A DNA stretch of 64,000 bases from Natronoarchaeum mannanilyticum. Its GTDB lineage: Archaea; Halobacteriota; Halobacteria; Halobacteriales; Natronoarchaeaceae. The notes beneath the pieces were generated by a model. It saw only the letters and a program-made list of their open reading frames with translations. It had not been told where the DNA came from and searched no databases. The DNA lies in assembly GCF_039522665.1 (NCBI RefSeq), contig NZ_BAAADV010000008.1, positions 164,909 to 228,908 on the forward strand. The letters are read 5' to 3'. Shown one piece after another: positions 45,973 through 53,700 of the stretch (positions are counted from its first letter, which is position 1; each line of letters opens with the position of its first letter). The translations under genes and the position numbers were made by a program.

Positions 45973-46320
45973 TCAGCGGAGCTCGTGGCGTTCGTTCGCG
46001 AAGCCGACCGTGACGAGGTACTCGAGGAACTCGTCGAACAGCTCGATGTCGCTAGGCGTGTCGGTCGCAAGGTGACGTGCCCACTCGATGGCCCATTGAA
46101 AGGCAGGATCCGTGCCGCCCTTGCCGTGGATATACCACCACCGGGCCGCTTTCAGCACGACCAACGGATTCGCCGGCGGCTGCTCACCGGCGAGCCCACG
46201 GGTGATGGACTCGATTTCGTCGGGGACGTCGGCGGGATTGACCTCCGCTGATTGCGTGTTGTCGATATCGACCGGGATTTCGTCGATTGAGACGTTGTCG
46301 GGACTCTGTTGTTGACTCAC
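45973..46320 (-). CDS. Small helical protein of unknown function
   Basis: 115 residues, GTG start giving MSQQQSPDNVSID. An acidic N-terminus is followed by a compact Trp-rich domain (AARWWYIHGKGGTDPAFQWAIEWARHL). No family recognised. The start is decided by the promoter element (46349-46380) and the loss of protein-like character upstream. Co-directional with the ArdC-like gene 87 bp downstream. Confidence 0.7.
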   Translation of the reverse strand: MSQQQSPDNVSIDEIPVDIDNTQSAEVNPADVPDEIESITRGLAGEQPPANPLVVLKAARWWYIHGKGGTDPAFQWAIEWARHLATDTPSDIELFDEFLEYLVTVGFANERHELR

Positions 46321-46348
46321 TGGAAGTCACCTCAGAGGGCTTTCGAAG

Positions 46349-46380
46349 GAGCCCTCACCCTCTCCGGGGGTATGAAAAAC
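46349..46380 (-). promoter_or_regulatory. T-tract/GC-palindrome promoter element
   Basis: Minus strand: GTTTTTCATAC then CCCCGGAGAGGGTGAGGGC, 29-60 nt before the GTG start at 46320. Inverted-repeat copy d lies 13 bp further upstream. Confidence 0.65.
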
Positions 46381-46393
46381 TGAGAAGCAACTG

Positions 46394-46435
46394 TTAACCA
46401 ACAGAGGGGGATTCTTCGTGGAGATTGTTGGTTAA
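46394..46435. promoter_or_regulatory. Inverted-repeat element, copy d
   Basis: Arms TTAACCAACA (46394-46403) and TGTTGGTTAA (46426-46435), spacer 22 bp. Upstream of the T-tract/GC-palindrome of the 46320 gene on the minus strand. Confidence 0.8.
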
Positions 46436-46444
46436 TACCGGAGC

Positions 46445-46666
46445 TTACCCCTCGTCTTCACGCAGTTCTTCAGCTTTCCACTTGAGTCGACGCAGAATCT
46501 GCGTCCGATTCTGGTGGGTATTCTCGTAGGCAACACACTCCCGGAGTGTCTCCATATCGGGAATTGTCACGATACCGGCCTCGACCAATCGATAATCCGG
46601 TGTTTCGAGACGCTTCGCAGGTGGGAATTCGTCGTCACTTCCATCGCTGATTGTGGACTGTTCCAT
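46445..46666 (-). CDS. Small protein of unknown function
   Basis: 73 residues; MEQSTISDGSDDEFPPAK start, then a helix-rich body (LRECVAYENTHQNRTQILRRLKWKAEEL). Resembles small haloarchaeal plasmid proteins, with no family assigned. Preceded at 7 nt by the shared promoter element, which supports it as a real gene. Confidence 0.65.
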   Translation of the reverse strand: MEQSTISDGSDDEFPPAKRLETPDYRLVEAGIVTIPDMETLRECVAYENTHQNRTQILRRLKWKAEELREDEG

Positions 46667-46672
46667 CTCTGT

Positions 46673-46702
46673 AGCCCTCCACCCCTCGAGGGCGAGAAAG
46701 AC
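46673..46702 (-). promoter_or_regulatory. T-tract/GC-palindrome promoter element
   Basis: Minus strand: TCTTTCTCG then CCCTCGAGGGGTGGAGGGC, 7-36 nt before the ATG at 46666. The closest of all copies to its start codon, implying a very short leader. Confidence 0.6.
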
Positions 46703-46731
46703 AGAACAGCGATCACATCACCGGCGCAGCG

Positions 46732-47892
46732 TCAGGCCATCGCGTCCTGGAACCGTTCGCGAAGCGCATCCTCGCGCTCCTCGAATTGCTCTACCTTTTC
46801 CTGCAGGTCATCACTGACCCGTTCGATGCTCGCGAGCGCTCGCTCGCCGGCCAGCGACGCCTGCGACCCGTCGTCGCCGTCCGCCTCTAACTGCTGCTCG
46901 TACGCCTGCTCGACGCGCTCGATCGTTCCCTCCGGGTTGACCAGGATATCGTTGGCGATGCGGACGTACTGATCGAGGGACGCTCCCTCCTTCCCTTGGA
47001 AGAAGTGGGTGAGCGCGTACGTTGCACCGGAATGCAGCGTCCACATGTCGATCTCGAAGGGGGACGCCGCATTGGCTTCTGCATCGCCGGCGGCACGCTC
47101 GGCCAGGTAGTCCGGGAACCCCAGCAGGGTGTAGAACTCCGTGACGGTGAACGGGAGCTCCGAGAAATCGAGCTTGATGTCCTGAGCGTCACGGATGAAC
47201 TCGAAGAGGTCGTCGGCGACGAGTTCAACCTGTGCGAGGAGCTCCTCCCACCAGGTGCGGAAGTTCCGAACGTCGCCGACGTGTTTGATGACCTCCTTGT
47301 CGGTGAGCGAGCGCATCGTATTCGAGCAGTAGCCGTCCTGGGCGAACCCCTCCACGTAGACGGCGTGCTCGCCGAAGAAGTCGTAGCCCGACGTGACGCC
47401 CATCGTGATCAGGTCCGACCGGTCGGGAAGGCGCACCTCGAGGCCGTCGAACATGATGTCCATGTGGACCTCGCCGCCGCCCCGGTAGCGCCGAATCTCA
47501 CCGAACATCACCTCACCCAACGGCGTCCCGTCGATGGTCTCCTCGCGGAGGACCTCCTCCAGCGGACCGTAGACGTCGACAGGGTTGATAATCGCGTAAC
47601 TGTTAGTCGGGATGTGAAATAGTGGATCCGTCTCGGCGTCTTCTTCTTGGGCCTGCGAGTGGGCGCGACTCGGCTCAACGAGCGCGTTGAACCGCTCCGT
47701 CTCAACCCACTCGTCAGTGTAAGGGTTCTGGTACGCCACGGTCGTCTCGACGGCCTGCGGAAGATCACGAACCGCCTCGGCGAAGGTCACGGGGTCTGCA
47801 TCCCCGTGACGATCTCGGTACCACTCGGGTAGTTCGGTGTCGGTACGTCCATCGACGCCAGCGAAGATGGTTCTGGACTCTGGGTCTTTCAT
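46732..47892 (-). CDS. Large acidic element-encoded protein (DUF932-like, tentative)
   Basis: 386 residues from the ATG of MKDPESRTIFA. The middle (YAIINPVDVYGPLEEVL, DIMFDGLEVRLPDRSDLITMGVTSGYDFFGEHAVYVEGFAQDGYCSNTM) resembles the DUF932 family of plasmid and phage proteins, which sit near replication and defence genes. The C-terminus is a predicted coiled coil (LQEKVEQFEEREDALRERF). Function unknown. It has its own promoter element 52-81 nt upstream. Confidence 0.75.
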   Translation of the reverse strand: MKDPESRTIFAGVDGRTDTELPEWYRDRHGDADPVTFAEAVRDLPQAVETTVAYQNPYTDEWVETERFNALVEPSRAHSQAQEEDAETDPLFHIPTNSYAIINPVDVYGPLEEVLREETIDGTPLGEVMFGEIRRYRGGGEVHMDIMFDGLEVRLPDRSDLITMGVTSGYDFFGEHAVYVEGFAQDGYCSNTMRSLTDKEVIKHVGDVRNFRTWWEELLAQVELVADDLFEFIRDAQDIKLDFSELPFTVTEFYTLLGFPDYLAERAAGDAEANAASPFEIDMWTLHSGATYALTHFFQGKEGASLDQYVRIANDILVNPEGTIERVEQAYEQQLEADGDDGSQASLAGERALASIERVSDDLQEKVEQFEEREDALRERFQDAMA

Positions 47893-47906
47893 CTCGGTCA
47901 CCTCAG

Positions 47907-48209
47907 TTGAGGAATCCTCGTCGACTCGCGACTGTACCGTCTCGCGCCCTGCGCCCCTCCCGGGCGCAAAAACAACGTCTCGCGAACTACTGCCCGAACT
48001 GCGGGGCAATCGCCAGCACCAGTCACACTAAAACAGAGCGGCTGGAAGGCGGGCCGGTCTGTACCGACTGTGCGGTGACCGAACGGTTCGCGCTGAAGAC
48101 GAAGTACTTCTACGACGAAGACAATCTCGAGACGTTCCGTGAGGAGTACGTCGTCATGCTGCTCCACGAGAAGGCGATGGAAAACAAGCGATTAGCCGGG
48201 GGAGCGTAG
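47907..48209 (+). CDS. Zinc-ribbon protein, possibly with a replaced N-terminus
   Basis: 100 residues: NYCPNCGA then VCTDCAV form one zinc ribbon, followed by a helical tail (DNLETFREEYVVMLLHEKAMENKRL). The only usable start, ATG at 47907, places about 28 Arg-rich residues before the ribbon, and those codons overlap the promoter palindrome of the divergent gene (47944-47973). The natural N-terminus may have been lost in a recombination; the true start is unclear. Confidence 0.6.
   Translation: MRNPRRLATVPSRALRPSRAQKQRLANYCPNCGAIASTSHTKTERLEGGPVCTDCAVTERFALKTKYFYDEDNLETFREEYVVMLLHEKAMENKRLAGGA
47944..47973 (-). promoter_or_regulatory. T-tract/GC-palindrome promoter element
   Basis: Minus strand: GTTTTTGCG then CCCGGGAGGGGCGCAGGGC, 52-81 nt before the ATG at 47892. 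The palindromic core GCGCCC/GGGCGC is perfect. Confidence 0.65.
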
Positions 48210-48345
48210 TTGCGACGCTACTGGTCATCATCAGCCTACTCCTGCTTGGCGGCATCATCTAAACTGGCTGCATTCTCTCACACTAGTTCAGCAACGACCA
48301 GTGCAAAAGGCCTCTGATACTCCTCTTTTACGGCAGATGAGTGGA

Positions 48346-48645
48346 TCATTCGGCTGGTACCGCATTTTCTGTCTCGGAGAAGTACTGCGCTTCCCACTCA
48401 CGTCGTGCTTCGAGTTCGCGTCTAGCCCGTTTCGTCAGTGCGTACTCGTTCGTACGTTTGTCCTTCTGACTCTTTTCGACGAGTCCCATACTTACCAACT
48501 CGTCTAGATTAGGGTATAGCCTGCCTGCATTGATATCCTTCTCATAGTATTCGGCGAGCGCTGATTTCACTGCAAGGCCGTGAGGCTTGTCAAGCCCGGC
48601 GATTACATATAAACAGTCTCGCTTAAATGCGGTGAGATCATGCAT
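48346..48645 (-). CDS. PadR-family transcriptional regulator (1 of 3)
   Basis: 99 residues, a single winged helix: MHDLTAFKRDCLYVIAGLDK, then YYEKDINAGRLYPNLDELVSMGLVEKSQKDKRTNEYALT. The short form lacks the C-terminal dimerisation extension of larger PadR proteins. Closely similar to the genes at 56236 and 56941. Its upstream region to 48720 is A+T-rich, a likely self-regulated promoter. Confidence 0.9.
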   Translation of the reverse strand: MHDLTAFKRDCLYVIAGLDKPHGLAVKSALAEYYEKDINAGRLYPNLDELVSMGLVEKSQKDKRTNEYALTKRARRELEARREWEAQYFSETENAVPAE

Positions 48646-48780
48646 GTCTTCAGATTTTGTTGGCGTCTGGTATAAATAACATTCCTAATAATACTGGTTG
48701 TAAATCTGTTAACCTTTTCCTAGGAGATTTGGCCAACGAAGACGACCCTGCGAATAACTGAGGCTCAGGAAGATCAGGTG

Positions 48781-49686
48781 CTATGAGCCAGTCAGTTCCT
48801 CTCTGTGAGACTTGGGGACCGGTCCATGACGAACTGTTTTACATACCTTGCACTCCCAGATCGGTTGTCCGGTCCACGTCTCATCAGGGATCGATTCGTA
48901 GGTTTTGAATTGATGGTCGGTCGTCCTCCCGCATTTCTGACAGTCGAGGTGATCCGTCGTTGGTACCGTCGAACGTTGGCTATCCGACTTCTCCTCGCCA
49001 GCTGTCTTGGTAAGCCCGATCGCTGGAACCAACCATGCCTTCTCGTCGGTGTCATCCAGGATCTCACTGAGGCATGATTCGTCGCGGATGGCGTTTCCAC
49101 ACTGATCGTAGAGCCGCGTCGGGGGCTGCTGGTGCTCCAACGCTTCGTGCGCACCACACCCTGTTCGGTCGCAGGCGGCTGTGAGCAGTTGCTCACCCGC
49201 TGTTGAGTCAGCTTGTACCGCGTCGGGGAGCGAAGGCCATTGGTCGGCCAGTTGGCGCGCAGGCATCTCGTCAAGATCGTAGATGAGCGTGTAGTCGTCG
49301 ACGGCCGGCTCCGCCTCGTTGGCGGTGAGGAGGTTCGCAGCGGCCCCGCCCTTCGCGACGGCGCCGTGGAACGTGGTCGACTTGACGACCATATGGACGA
49401 TCCCGAGGAACGTCACGTCCGCCGTCTCGTCCGTACTAGCGGGGTCATCACCGATGTGGTTGTTGAGACAGAACCGACATTTTGTCTGGCCAGCTGGGAT
49501 CGACGTCCCACAGGACTGGCACTCTCTGCCGGTGTCCGTCGGCTCATCGGGATAGTTACCTGTTCTCGTTGCACCGCGTTGGTACTTGGGTTCGCTGTCA
49601 TACCCATCGCTAAGTTGCTCGTCCGGAATGTGGGACGCCTCACCGATCGGCCGCAGTTCCTCGAAATCAGAGTATCTGTTATGCAT
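48781..49686 (-). CDS. Multi-zinc-ribbon protein of haloarchaeal plasmids
   Basis: 301 residues from MHNRYSDFEELRPIG (an ATG 12 codons upstream is possible). Two zinc-binding regions: CQSCGTSIPAGQTKCRFC near residue 55 and CQKCGRTTDHQF...CKVC near the C-terminus, with a Cys-poor alpha/beta centre. Relatives are common on haloarchaeal plasmids and are sometimes labelled biosurfactant protein 1; I see nothing here that supports that label. Function unknown. Confidence 0.75.
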   Translation of the reverse strand: MHNRYSDFEELRPIGEASHIPDEQLSDGYDSEPKYQRGATRTGNYPDEPTDTGRECQSCGTSIPAGQTKCRFCLNNHIGDDPASTDETADVTFLGIVHMVVKSTTFHGAVAKGGAAANLLTANEAEPAVDDYTLIYDLDEMPARQLADQWPSLPDAVQADSTAGEQLLTAACDRTGCGAHEALEHQQPPTRLYDQCGNAIRDESCLSEILDDTDEKAWLVPAIGLTKTAGEEKSDSQRSTVPTTDHLDCQKCGRTTDHQFKTYESIPDETWTGQPIWECKVCKTVRHGPVPKSHREELTGS

Positions 49687-49959
49687 CGCTTGAGTACTGG
49701 TTCCCTCGACTTCGCATTTCAACTTCAGGGGCAGACCGTTGTTTCACGAGTTTTCGAGGTAGATACCTCGAGCCTCAACTCAGAGGAGGCTGCCAGCTCT
49801 GCTTGATTGTACCGGCACCCATTGCGGTACCAGACAAACGATATCCGAGGTTGTGGCTGCGCGCGCAGCGACGTCAGGAGCGAGCACGGAGCGGTGGGTG
49901 GGGCGGTGGGGTTTGGGTCGGTCCGGCGCACAGCAAAAAAAGAAGGCTGCTCCGACTGG

Positions 49960-50859
49960 CTATTCTTCCCACCACCGCCCGCGCTCGGGGAAGTGAACGG
50001 TGCTCCATCCCGTGACGGCCAGTGAGACACGTCCGTTGTACCAGTTCTTGGCCGCCTCGTGAATGCGCACCCGCTCGCCTTCCTCAATCCACGGTGCGTC
50101 TGATGCCTTCCAGATCGTCACCTTCGTCTTTCCGCTCTCGTCCGCGACCAGCCCGACCTGTTGGATCGCCGGCGAGTCACTGTCCCAGAGCGTCTCGACA
50201 CGCCCCTCGATGCTCACCGTTTCGCGATCTATCTCGTCCAGGGCGTCGATCGGCACGACCTGGCCTGGCGCCGTCTGCAACTCCTCGAACACCTGGATGA
50301 CCGCGCTCGTGAGACTCATGCCGTCGACGACCGCCTCGGCCAAGCATCGACTGATCGCCGCGCGCGCCCAGCCATCCAACTGCTCCGCGAGTCGATCAGC
50401 TTCCGCGTTCACCGTCGCTAGTTCATCCTGGGAGAGTTCCGCCCGGGGATCATCTCGTTCGGGGTCGGCCATCGGTTCCACGCTCGCGGCACGCTTCTGG
50501 AACTCCCGGCGGCGCTTCCGACTCCCCTCCGCGACTACTGCTCGCGTGCGCTGCTCGCGACCGTCCTGCGTCCCGAACTCGGCTTGGGCACTGATGCGCT
50601 CTAGTTCGGCTTCCCGCGCCCGAATGCGCTCCTCCTGTTCGAGGGGGACACCGTGAATCCGCTCGTTGCTCGTGTCCGCGATCCCGTCCGGGTGGTTCGC
50701 ATCCACCTTCGCCTGCGTCTCCTGCTCGACCGCGGCCTCGAACGCCGGCGTCTCGTCGACGACCGGGAAGCCGTCTTCATCGACCGCCTGTTCGCCCGCG
50801 TTCTCGAATGCCTGTTCATCGACCGAAACGACCTTTCCGCTAGCGTTGTTACTGGACAT
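49960..50859 (-). CDS. RPA-like OB-fold single-stranded-DNA-binding protein
   Basis: 299 residues from the ATG of MSSNNASGKVVSVDEQ. N-terminal ~130 residues are charged and helical (EERIRAREAELERISAQAEF). The C-terminal ~90 form an OB fold of the replication protein A type (VSIEGRVETLWDSDSPAIQQVGLVADESGKTKVTIWK... GWSTVHFPERGRWWEE). Probably coats single-stranded DNA during replication or transfer of the element. The stem-loop-rich non-coding tract lies directly upstream. Confidence 0.85.
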   Translation of the reverse strand: MSSNNASGKVVSVDEQAFENAGEQAVDEDGFPVVDETPAFEAAVEQETQAKVDANHPDGIADTSNERIHGVPLEQEERIRAREAELERISAQAEFGTQDGREQRTRAVVAEGSRKRRREFQKRAASVEPMADPERDDPRAELSQDELATVNAEADRLAEQLDGWARAAISRCLAEAVVDGMSLTSAVIQVFEELQTAPGQVVPIDALDEIDRETVSIEGRVETLWDSDSPAIQQVGLVADESGKTKVTIWKASDAPWIEEGERVRIHEAAKNWYNGRVSLAVTGWSTVHFPERGRWWEE

Positions 50860-50903
50860 TGGTATCTCTCCAAGGTACCACTGAAGGCGCTCACGCGCCG
50901 ACA

Positions 50904-50925
50904 CCGCGATGCTACTACATCGCGG
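50904..50925 (+). terminator. Hairpin followed by T-run
   Basis: CCGCGATG, loop CTACTA, CATCGCGG, then TTTT on the plus strand: an intrinsic-terminator shape. No plus-strand gene ends here, so it may terminate a short transcript or belong to the promoter region of the minus-strand RPA-like gene. Confidence 0.5.
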
Positions 50926-50957
50926 TTTTCCGACGACAACGACCGACAGACCCATCT

Positions 50958-51012
50958 GCGCGCTCTCGCTCGCGCCTTCGCGAGCGCCCCCTGGGCGCGA
51001 GCGAGAGCGCGC
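50958..51012. repeat. Perfect 19-bp inverted repeat with 17-nt loop
   Basis: Left arm GCGCGCTCTCGCTCGCGCC (50958-50976) and right arm GGCGCGAGCGAGAGCGCGC (50994-51012) pair without mismatch; the loop can form additional pairs. Far stronger than chance even in GC-rich DNA, and able to extrude as a cruciform. Confidence 0.85.
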
Positions 51013-51075
51013 CTGAGGCGGACGCCCATCCAGCACCGCGCGCCGACCCGCCCGGAGCGAGCGGCCAGCGCATTC

Positions 51076-51156
51076 CCCGTTTCGCCCGCGACGCAACCAC
51101 GTCCGTCGCGGGTCGGAGAGTCCCGGAAGCCTCCGGAAGTCCGGGACCGAAACGGG
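51076..51156. ncRNA. Predicted three-way-junction fold (possible structured RNA or DNA site)
   Basis: Outer stem CCCGTTTCG (51076-51084) with CGAAACGGG (51148-51156) encloses two hairpins: CCCGCGACG (51085-51093) with CGTCGCGGG (51104-51112), and TCCCGGA (51121-51127) with TCCGGGA (51140-51146). All three stems are perfect. Strand and transcription are unknown; a DNA-level role as an origin is equally possible. Confidence 0.45.
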
Positions 51157-51478
51157 TGAAGCGCTGGCGCCGAAGGCACATGCATTTTAGCCCGGCAGTC
51201 CGCCCGCTACTGCAGGCAGACCGCCCGGAATGGTCGGTCGCGAGTGACGTGGCGGGCGGCAGCGGCGAGCGGGGCGGGCCGGGACGGACACACCAGTCTA
51301 ACCGGTCACGTCGCTCGGTGACACCATCTACCGGCCTGGCGGACTCAGAAAGGGCGAGGCCGCCTCGACCGTCCCCCGACCCCGCAAGCACCGCAGGGAC
51401 GAGGAGCGAAGCGTGGGTCGCGGGACGTCGAGCGGCCGAGGGCTTTCAGGGAGGTCTCCGATGTTGACCGCAGTCCAG

Positions 51479-51742
51479 CTACTGGTCAGTCGAATCAGGC
51501 TCTTCCTCGGCAAGCAGAACGTCGACGCTCTCTGGCGTCACCGATAGTCGGATTCCTTCCACAGTGAACTGTACTTCCACGCTTCCACTCGACAAGTCCA
51601 CGATCTGCTCGAGTGCTTCCACGTCGATAGCGTCATACAGCTGATACTCGTCTCGATCCAACCCACGCGCTTCGAGCGTCTCGATTATCTCGACGACGAG
51701 GTCTGGCGATGCCCCAGGCCCCGTGCTTGAAGAGCAATTCAT
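51479..51742 (-). CDS. HalOD1 output-domain protein
   Basis: 87 residues covering one HalOD1 domain: LVVEIIETLEARGLDRDEYQLYDAIDVEALEQIVDL then VEVQFTVEGIRLSVT. This haloarchaeal domain is usually an output module of two-component signalling, and stand-alone forms are common. ATG start giving MNCSSSTGPG. Confidence 0.85.
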   Translation of the reverse strand: MNCSSSTGPGASPDLVVEIIETLEARGLDRDEYQLYDAIDVEALEQIVDLSSGSVEVQFTVEGIRLSVTPESVDVLLAEEEPDSTDQ

Positions 51743-51863
51743 CTTAACGCTCGACGCTAAGGATTCCTAGCATTTAAAGACCGAGGAGTCAACTGTGGTT
51801 TCTTGTAGATTTTCTGGTTGACGCAGCGCGTTTGGGATAGAGTCGGCGCAACCACAACTGATT

Positions 51864-52124
51864 ATGCGCTTTGACGCCGACTGGATGTCGCGTGCCGATG
51901 ACCGCATCCTAGAGCATCTCTCTGAAGCCGGTCCAGATACCCCGAAGGAGATGGCGGACAGCGATCGAGTTCGCTTCTCCCGCCAACATATCAATGCCCG
52001 CTGCAAGACGCTGGTCGAACATGGTCTCCTCGTCCACCTCGGCAACGGCGTCTACGATATCACGCGAACGGGAGAGCAGTATCTCGCCGGAGACCTCGAC
52101 GCTCGTGACCTCGAAGCTGACTGA
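51864..52124 (+). CDS. PhiH1-repressor-like winged-helix regulator
   Basis: 86 residues: MRFDADWMSRADDRILEHLS, then the helix-turn-helix MADSDRVRFSRQHINARCKTLVEHGLLVHLGNGVYDIT. The sequence follows the repressor family named for the haloarchaeal phage PhiH1 very closely. A compact DNA-binding repressor, likely keeping a mobile-element promoter silent. Convergent with the PIN-domain gene (2-bp gap). Confidence 0.88.
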   Translation: MRFDADWMSRADDRILEHLSEAGPDTPKEMADSDRVRFSRQHINARCKTLVEHGLLVHLGNGVYDITRTGEQYLAGDLDARDLEAD

Positions 52125-52126
52125 AC

Positions 52127-52696
52127 CTACCCTTCCAGAAGTGCGACTAACTGGGCGACGTACGGGCTGTTGTCCCAGCTCCGGTGGGGGCTGATCACGC
52201 TAAGTAGCGTTCGCGCCTCCTCGTGGGTCATATGGCCGTTCCGGGCGTAGTCACAGATAAGCCGCGGTGTCGGGACGATACGCGGCCCTTTGAGCACAGC
52301 GTGAATCAGTGGGAAGTTCGTGCCGCCAAATTCGTCCGTGAGAAAGCCGTCGACGTCAAGCGCGTTCGCGAGGATGATGCCATCAGTTTCGCCGTCATCG
52401 AGGCCGAACGTCGGTCGCGCGTCCGGGGTGTCGTCGCGTGCATACGGATCTTCGACCGTGTAGTGGCCACGGGCCGCGAGGACGTTATTCGCGGCTGCAG
52501 CGTGGATATCCTGATACTGCGTGATGTCGCGGAGTTCTGCGACTACTTCCGGAGGGACGAACACGTCACAGGAGGTGAGCAGGTATTGGAACGGGTCGGG
52601 AACATCGGTACCGATGGCTGCATCCGCCCGGGGCACCGCGAGACTGACGAGCGCGCTCGTGTCGGCGACGACTGTTCGCAGCCGTGGACCGCTCAT
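52127..52696 (-). CDS. PIN-like domain protein (putative toxin)
   Basis: 189 residues. Acidic PIN residues are visible: VVADTSALVSLA (first Asp), VPPEVVAELRD (Glu), GLDDGETDGIILANALDVDGFLTDEFGG (Asp and Asp pair). Longer than typical VapC (~130). The ATG overlaps the stop of the RHH gene upstream (ATGA), the standard antitoxin-toxin order. Expected activity is RNA cleavage. Confidence 0.85.
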   Translation of the reverse strand: MSGPRLRTVVADTSALVSLAVPRADAAIGTDVPDPFQYLLTSCDVFVPPEVVAELRDITQYQDIHAAAANNVLAARGHYTVEDPYARDDTPDARPTFGLDDGETDGIILANALDVDGFLTDEFGGTNFPLIHAVLKGPRIVPTPRLICDYARNGHMTHEEARTLLSVISPHRSWDNSPYVAQLVALLEG

Positions 52697-53049
52697 CGAT
52701 CGTCGTCGACCGTCGTCACATCCCCATCGTAGACGTCGACGTCATCGGGGGTAGCGAGATCGAGTGGTTCGTCCTCGAGATCCGCTTTGAGGAGGCGGAG
52801 TCGCTGGGCGGTCTCGGCTCCCACCAGTTGCTTCACTGTCTCGAACTCGAGTTGGTCGTCGTAGTACTTCGTCGCAACTAATTCTTGAAACGTCTCACTG
52901 TCGGCAGTGTCTTCAATGTACTCTCGGATGGCATCGACGAGGAGATCCGTCCGGTCTTTGTCGAAGAGATCGGCGATGGCATCGAGCCGGTCGACGAGAT
53001 ACTCCGGCGACTGGAAGTGCACCCGTCGCGGATCGTCGCTTGCGCCCAT
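52693..53049 (-). CDS. Ribbon-helix-helix antitoxin-like protein
   Basis: 118 residues. The N-terminal strand-helix-helix RRVHFQSPEYLVDRLDAIADLFDKDRTDLLVDAIREYIED is an RHH DNA-binding unit; the C-terminal half is acidic and probably wraps the PIN partner. Four-base overlap with the PIN gene. A palindrome-like GTGCAAGTTTTGCACA at 53052-53067, just upstream of the start, may be its own operator. Confidence 0.85.
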   Translation of the reverse strand: MGASDDPRRVHFQSPEYLVDRLDAIADLFDKDRTDLLVDAIREYIEDTADSETFQELVATKYYDDQLEFETVKQLVGAETAQRLRLLKADLEDEPLDLATPDDVDVYDGDVTTVDDDR

Positions 53050-53147
53050 TGTATGTGCAAGTTTTGCACATAGACGGATAACGGTTTCGGCGTCTGCACA
53101 GAGCTTGCACAGTAACGCCCGTGGAATAGGAAGAGTTTACGCCGATC

Positions 53148-53477
53148 TCACTCGTCGTCCTGTGCGTTCAGTTCGTTGAGGAACTGGCCGGCGGTCGTCC
53201 CGATACGAACACCGTCGACGTTGCGTACCTCAAGGTCTTGGGTGGCGGTCCGGAAGGGCGTGCCGTCGACAAGGACGCGGTGCATGACGGTCCGGACAGG
53301 GGTGGTACCGTACGTGTCGACGACAGTCGCCATCTGTTCGTCGAGATGCCCGTCGTGGTGATCCGTACGGGGATGCTGCGCGCGCTCGAATACAAGTTCG
53401 ACCACCTCGTCGACCGATGCATGCTCGGAATTCCCGGTTCGTTCACGAACGGCGTAGAGGTCCTTGGAATCAGACAT
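53148..53477 (-). CDS. Small protein of unknown function
   Basis: 109 residues from MSDSKDLYAVRERTG (ATG two codons upstream also possible). Mixed alpha/beta composition with no Cys; the C-terminal half (VMHRVLVDGTPFRTATQDLEV) looks like a small beta domain. Conserved-looking but unassigned. Located after the RHH/PIN pair in the same direction. Confidence 0.65.
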   Translation of the reverse strand: MSDSKDLYAVRERTGNSEHASVDEVVELVFERAQHPRTDHHDGHLDEQMATVVDTYGTTPVRTVMHRVLVDGTPFRTATQDLEVRNVDGVRIGTTAGQFLNELNAQDDE

Positions 53478-53700
53478 CAGCACTCACCCTGGGCCCCAGT
53501 GTCAGTCGTCGATGGCTCCAGTCGTCGCTACTGGCGAATCTCAGCAAGGGAATCTTCGAGCGTGATCGAGACCCTGCAGCGGGGCAGTCCATATCATTCT
53601 GGATGTCATCCCCGGTGTTCAACGTACTGGGACTGCGTAAGTCCGTTACATCCGCGAGTGTAGAAAGCGACCACAGGCAGTGCTACACTAGCACATTGGC

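Larger units (their letters stand above)
50860..51478. other. Gene-free tract rich in long stem-loops
   Basis: About 620 bp, very high GC, no gene I can support; long open frames on both strands are Arg-rich artefacts. It contains a terminator-like hairpin (50904-50925), a 19-bp perfect stem (50958-51012) and a nested three-way-junction fold (51076-51156), with smaller repeats up to 51420. Between the RPA-like gene and a small HalOD1 gene, it is a candidate replication origin, transfer origin or structured RNA. Confidence 0.6.

Noticed and set aside
41860-46435. The inverted repeats as integron attC-like recombination sites delimiting gene cassettes
   Set aside because: GTTGGTT departs from the GTTRRRY core, spacers are not self-pairing, no integron integrase is seen, and the copies sit upstream of genes rather than behind each cassette.
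48207-48262. Short hydrophobic stretch VVATLLVIISLLLLGGII ending at 48262
   Set aside because: Could be a tiny membrane peptide, but no ATG or GTG start is available in frame and no partner supports it.
50859-51467. 202-codon plus-strand frame through the stem-loop tract, and Arg-rich minus-strand frames there
   Set aside because: Ser/Arg/Pro/Ala-rich artefacts of very high GC; they run across perfect inverted repeats, which explains their composition better.
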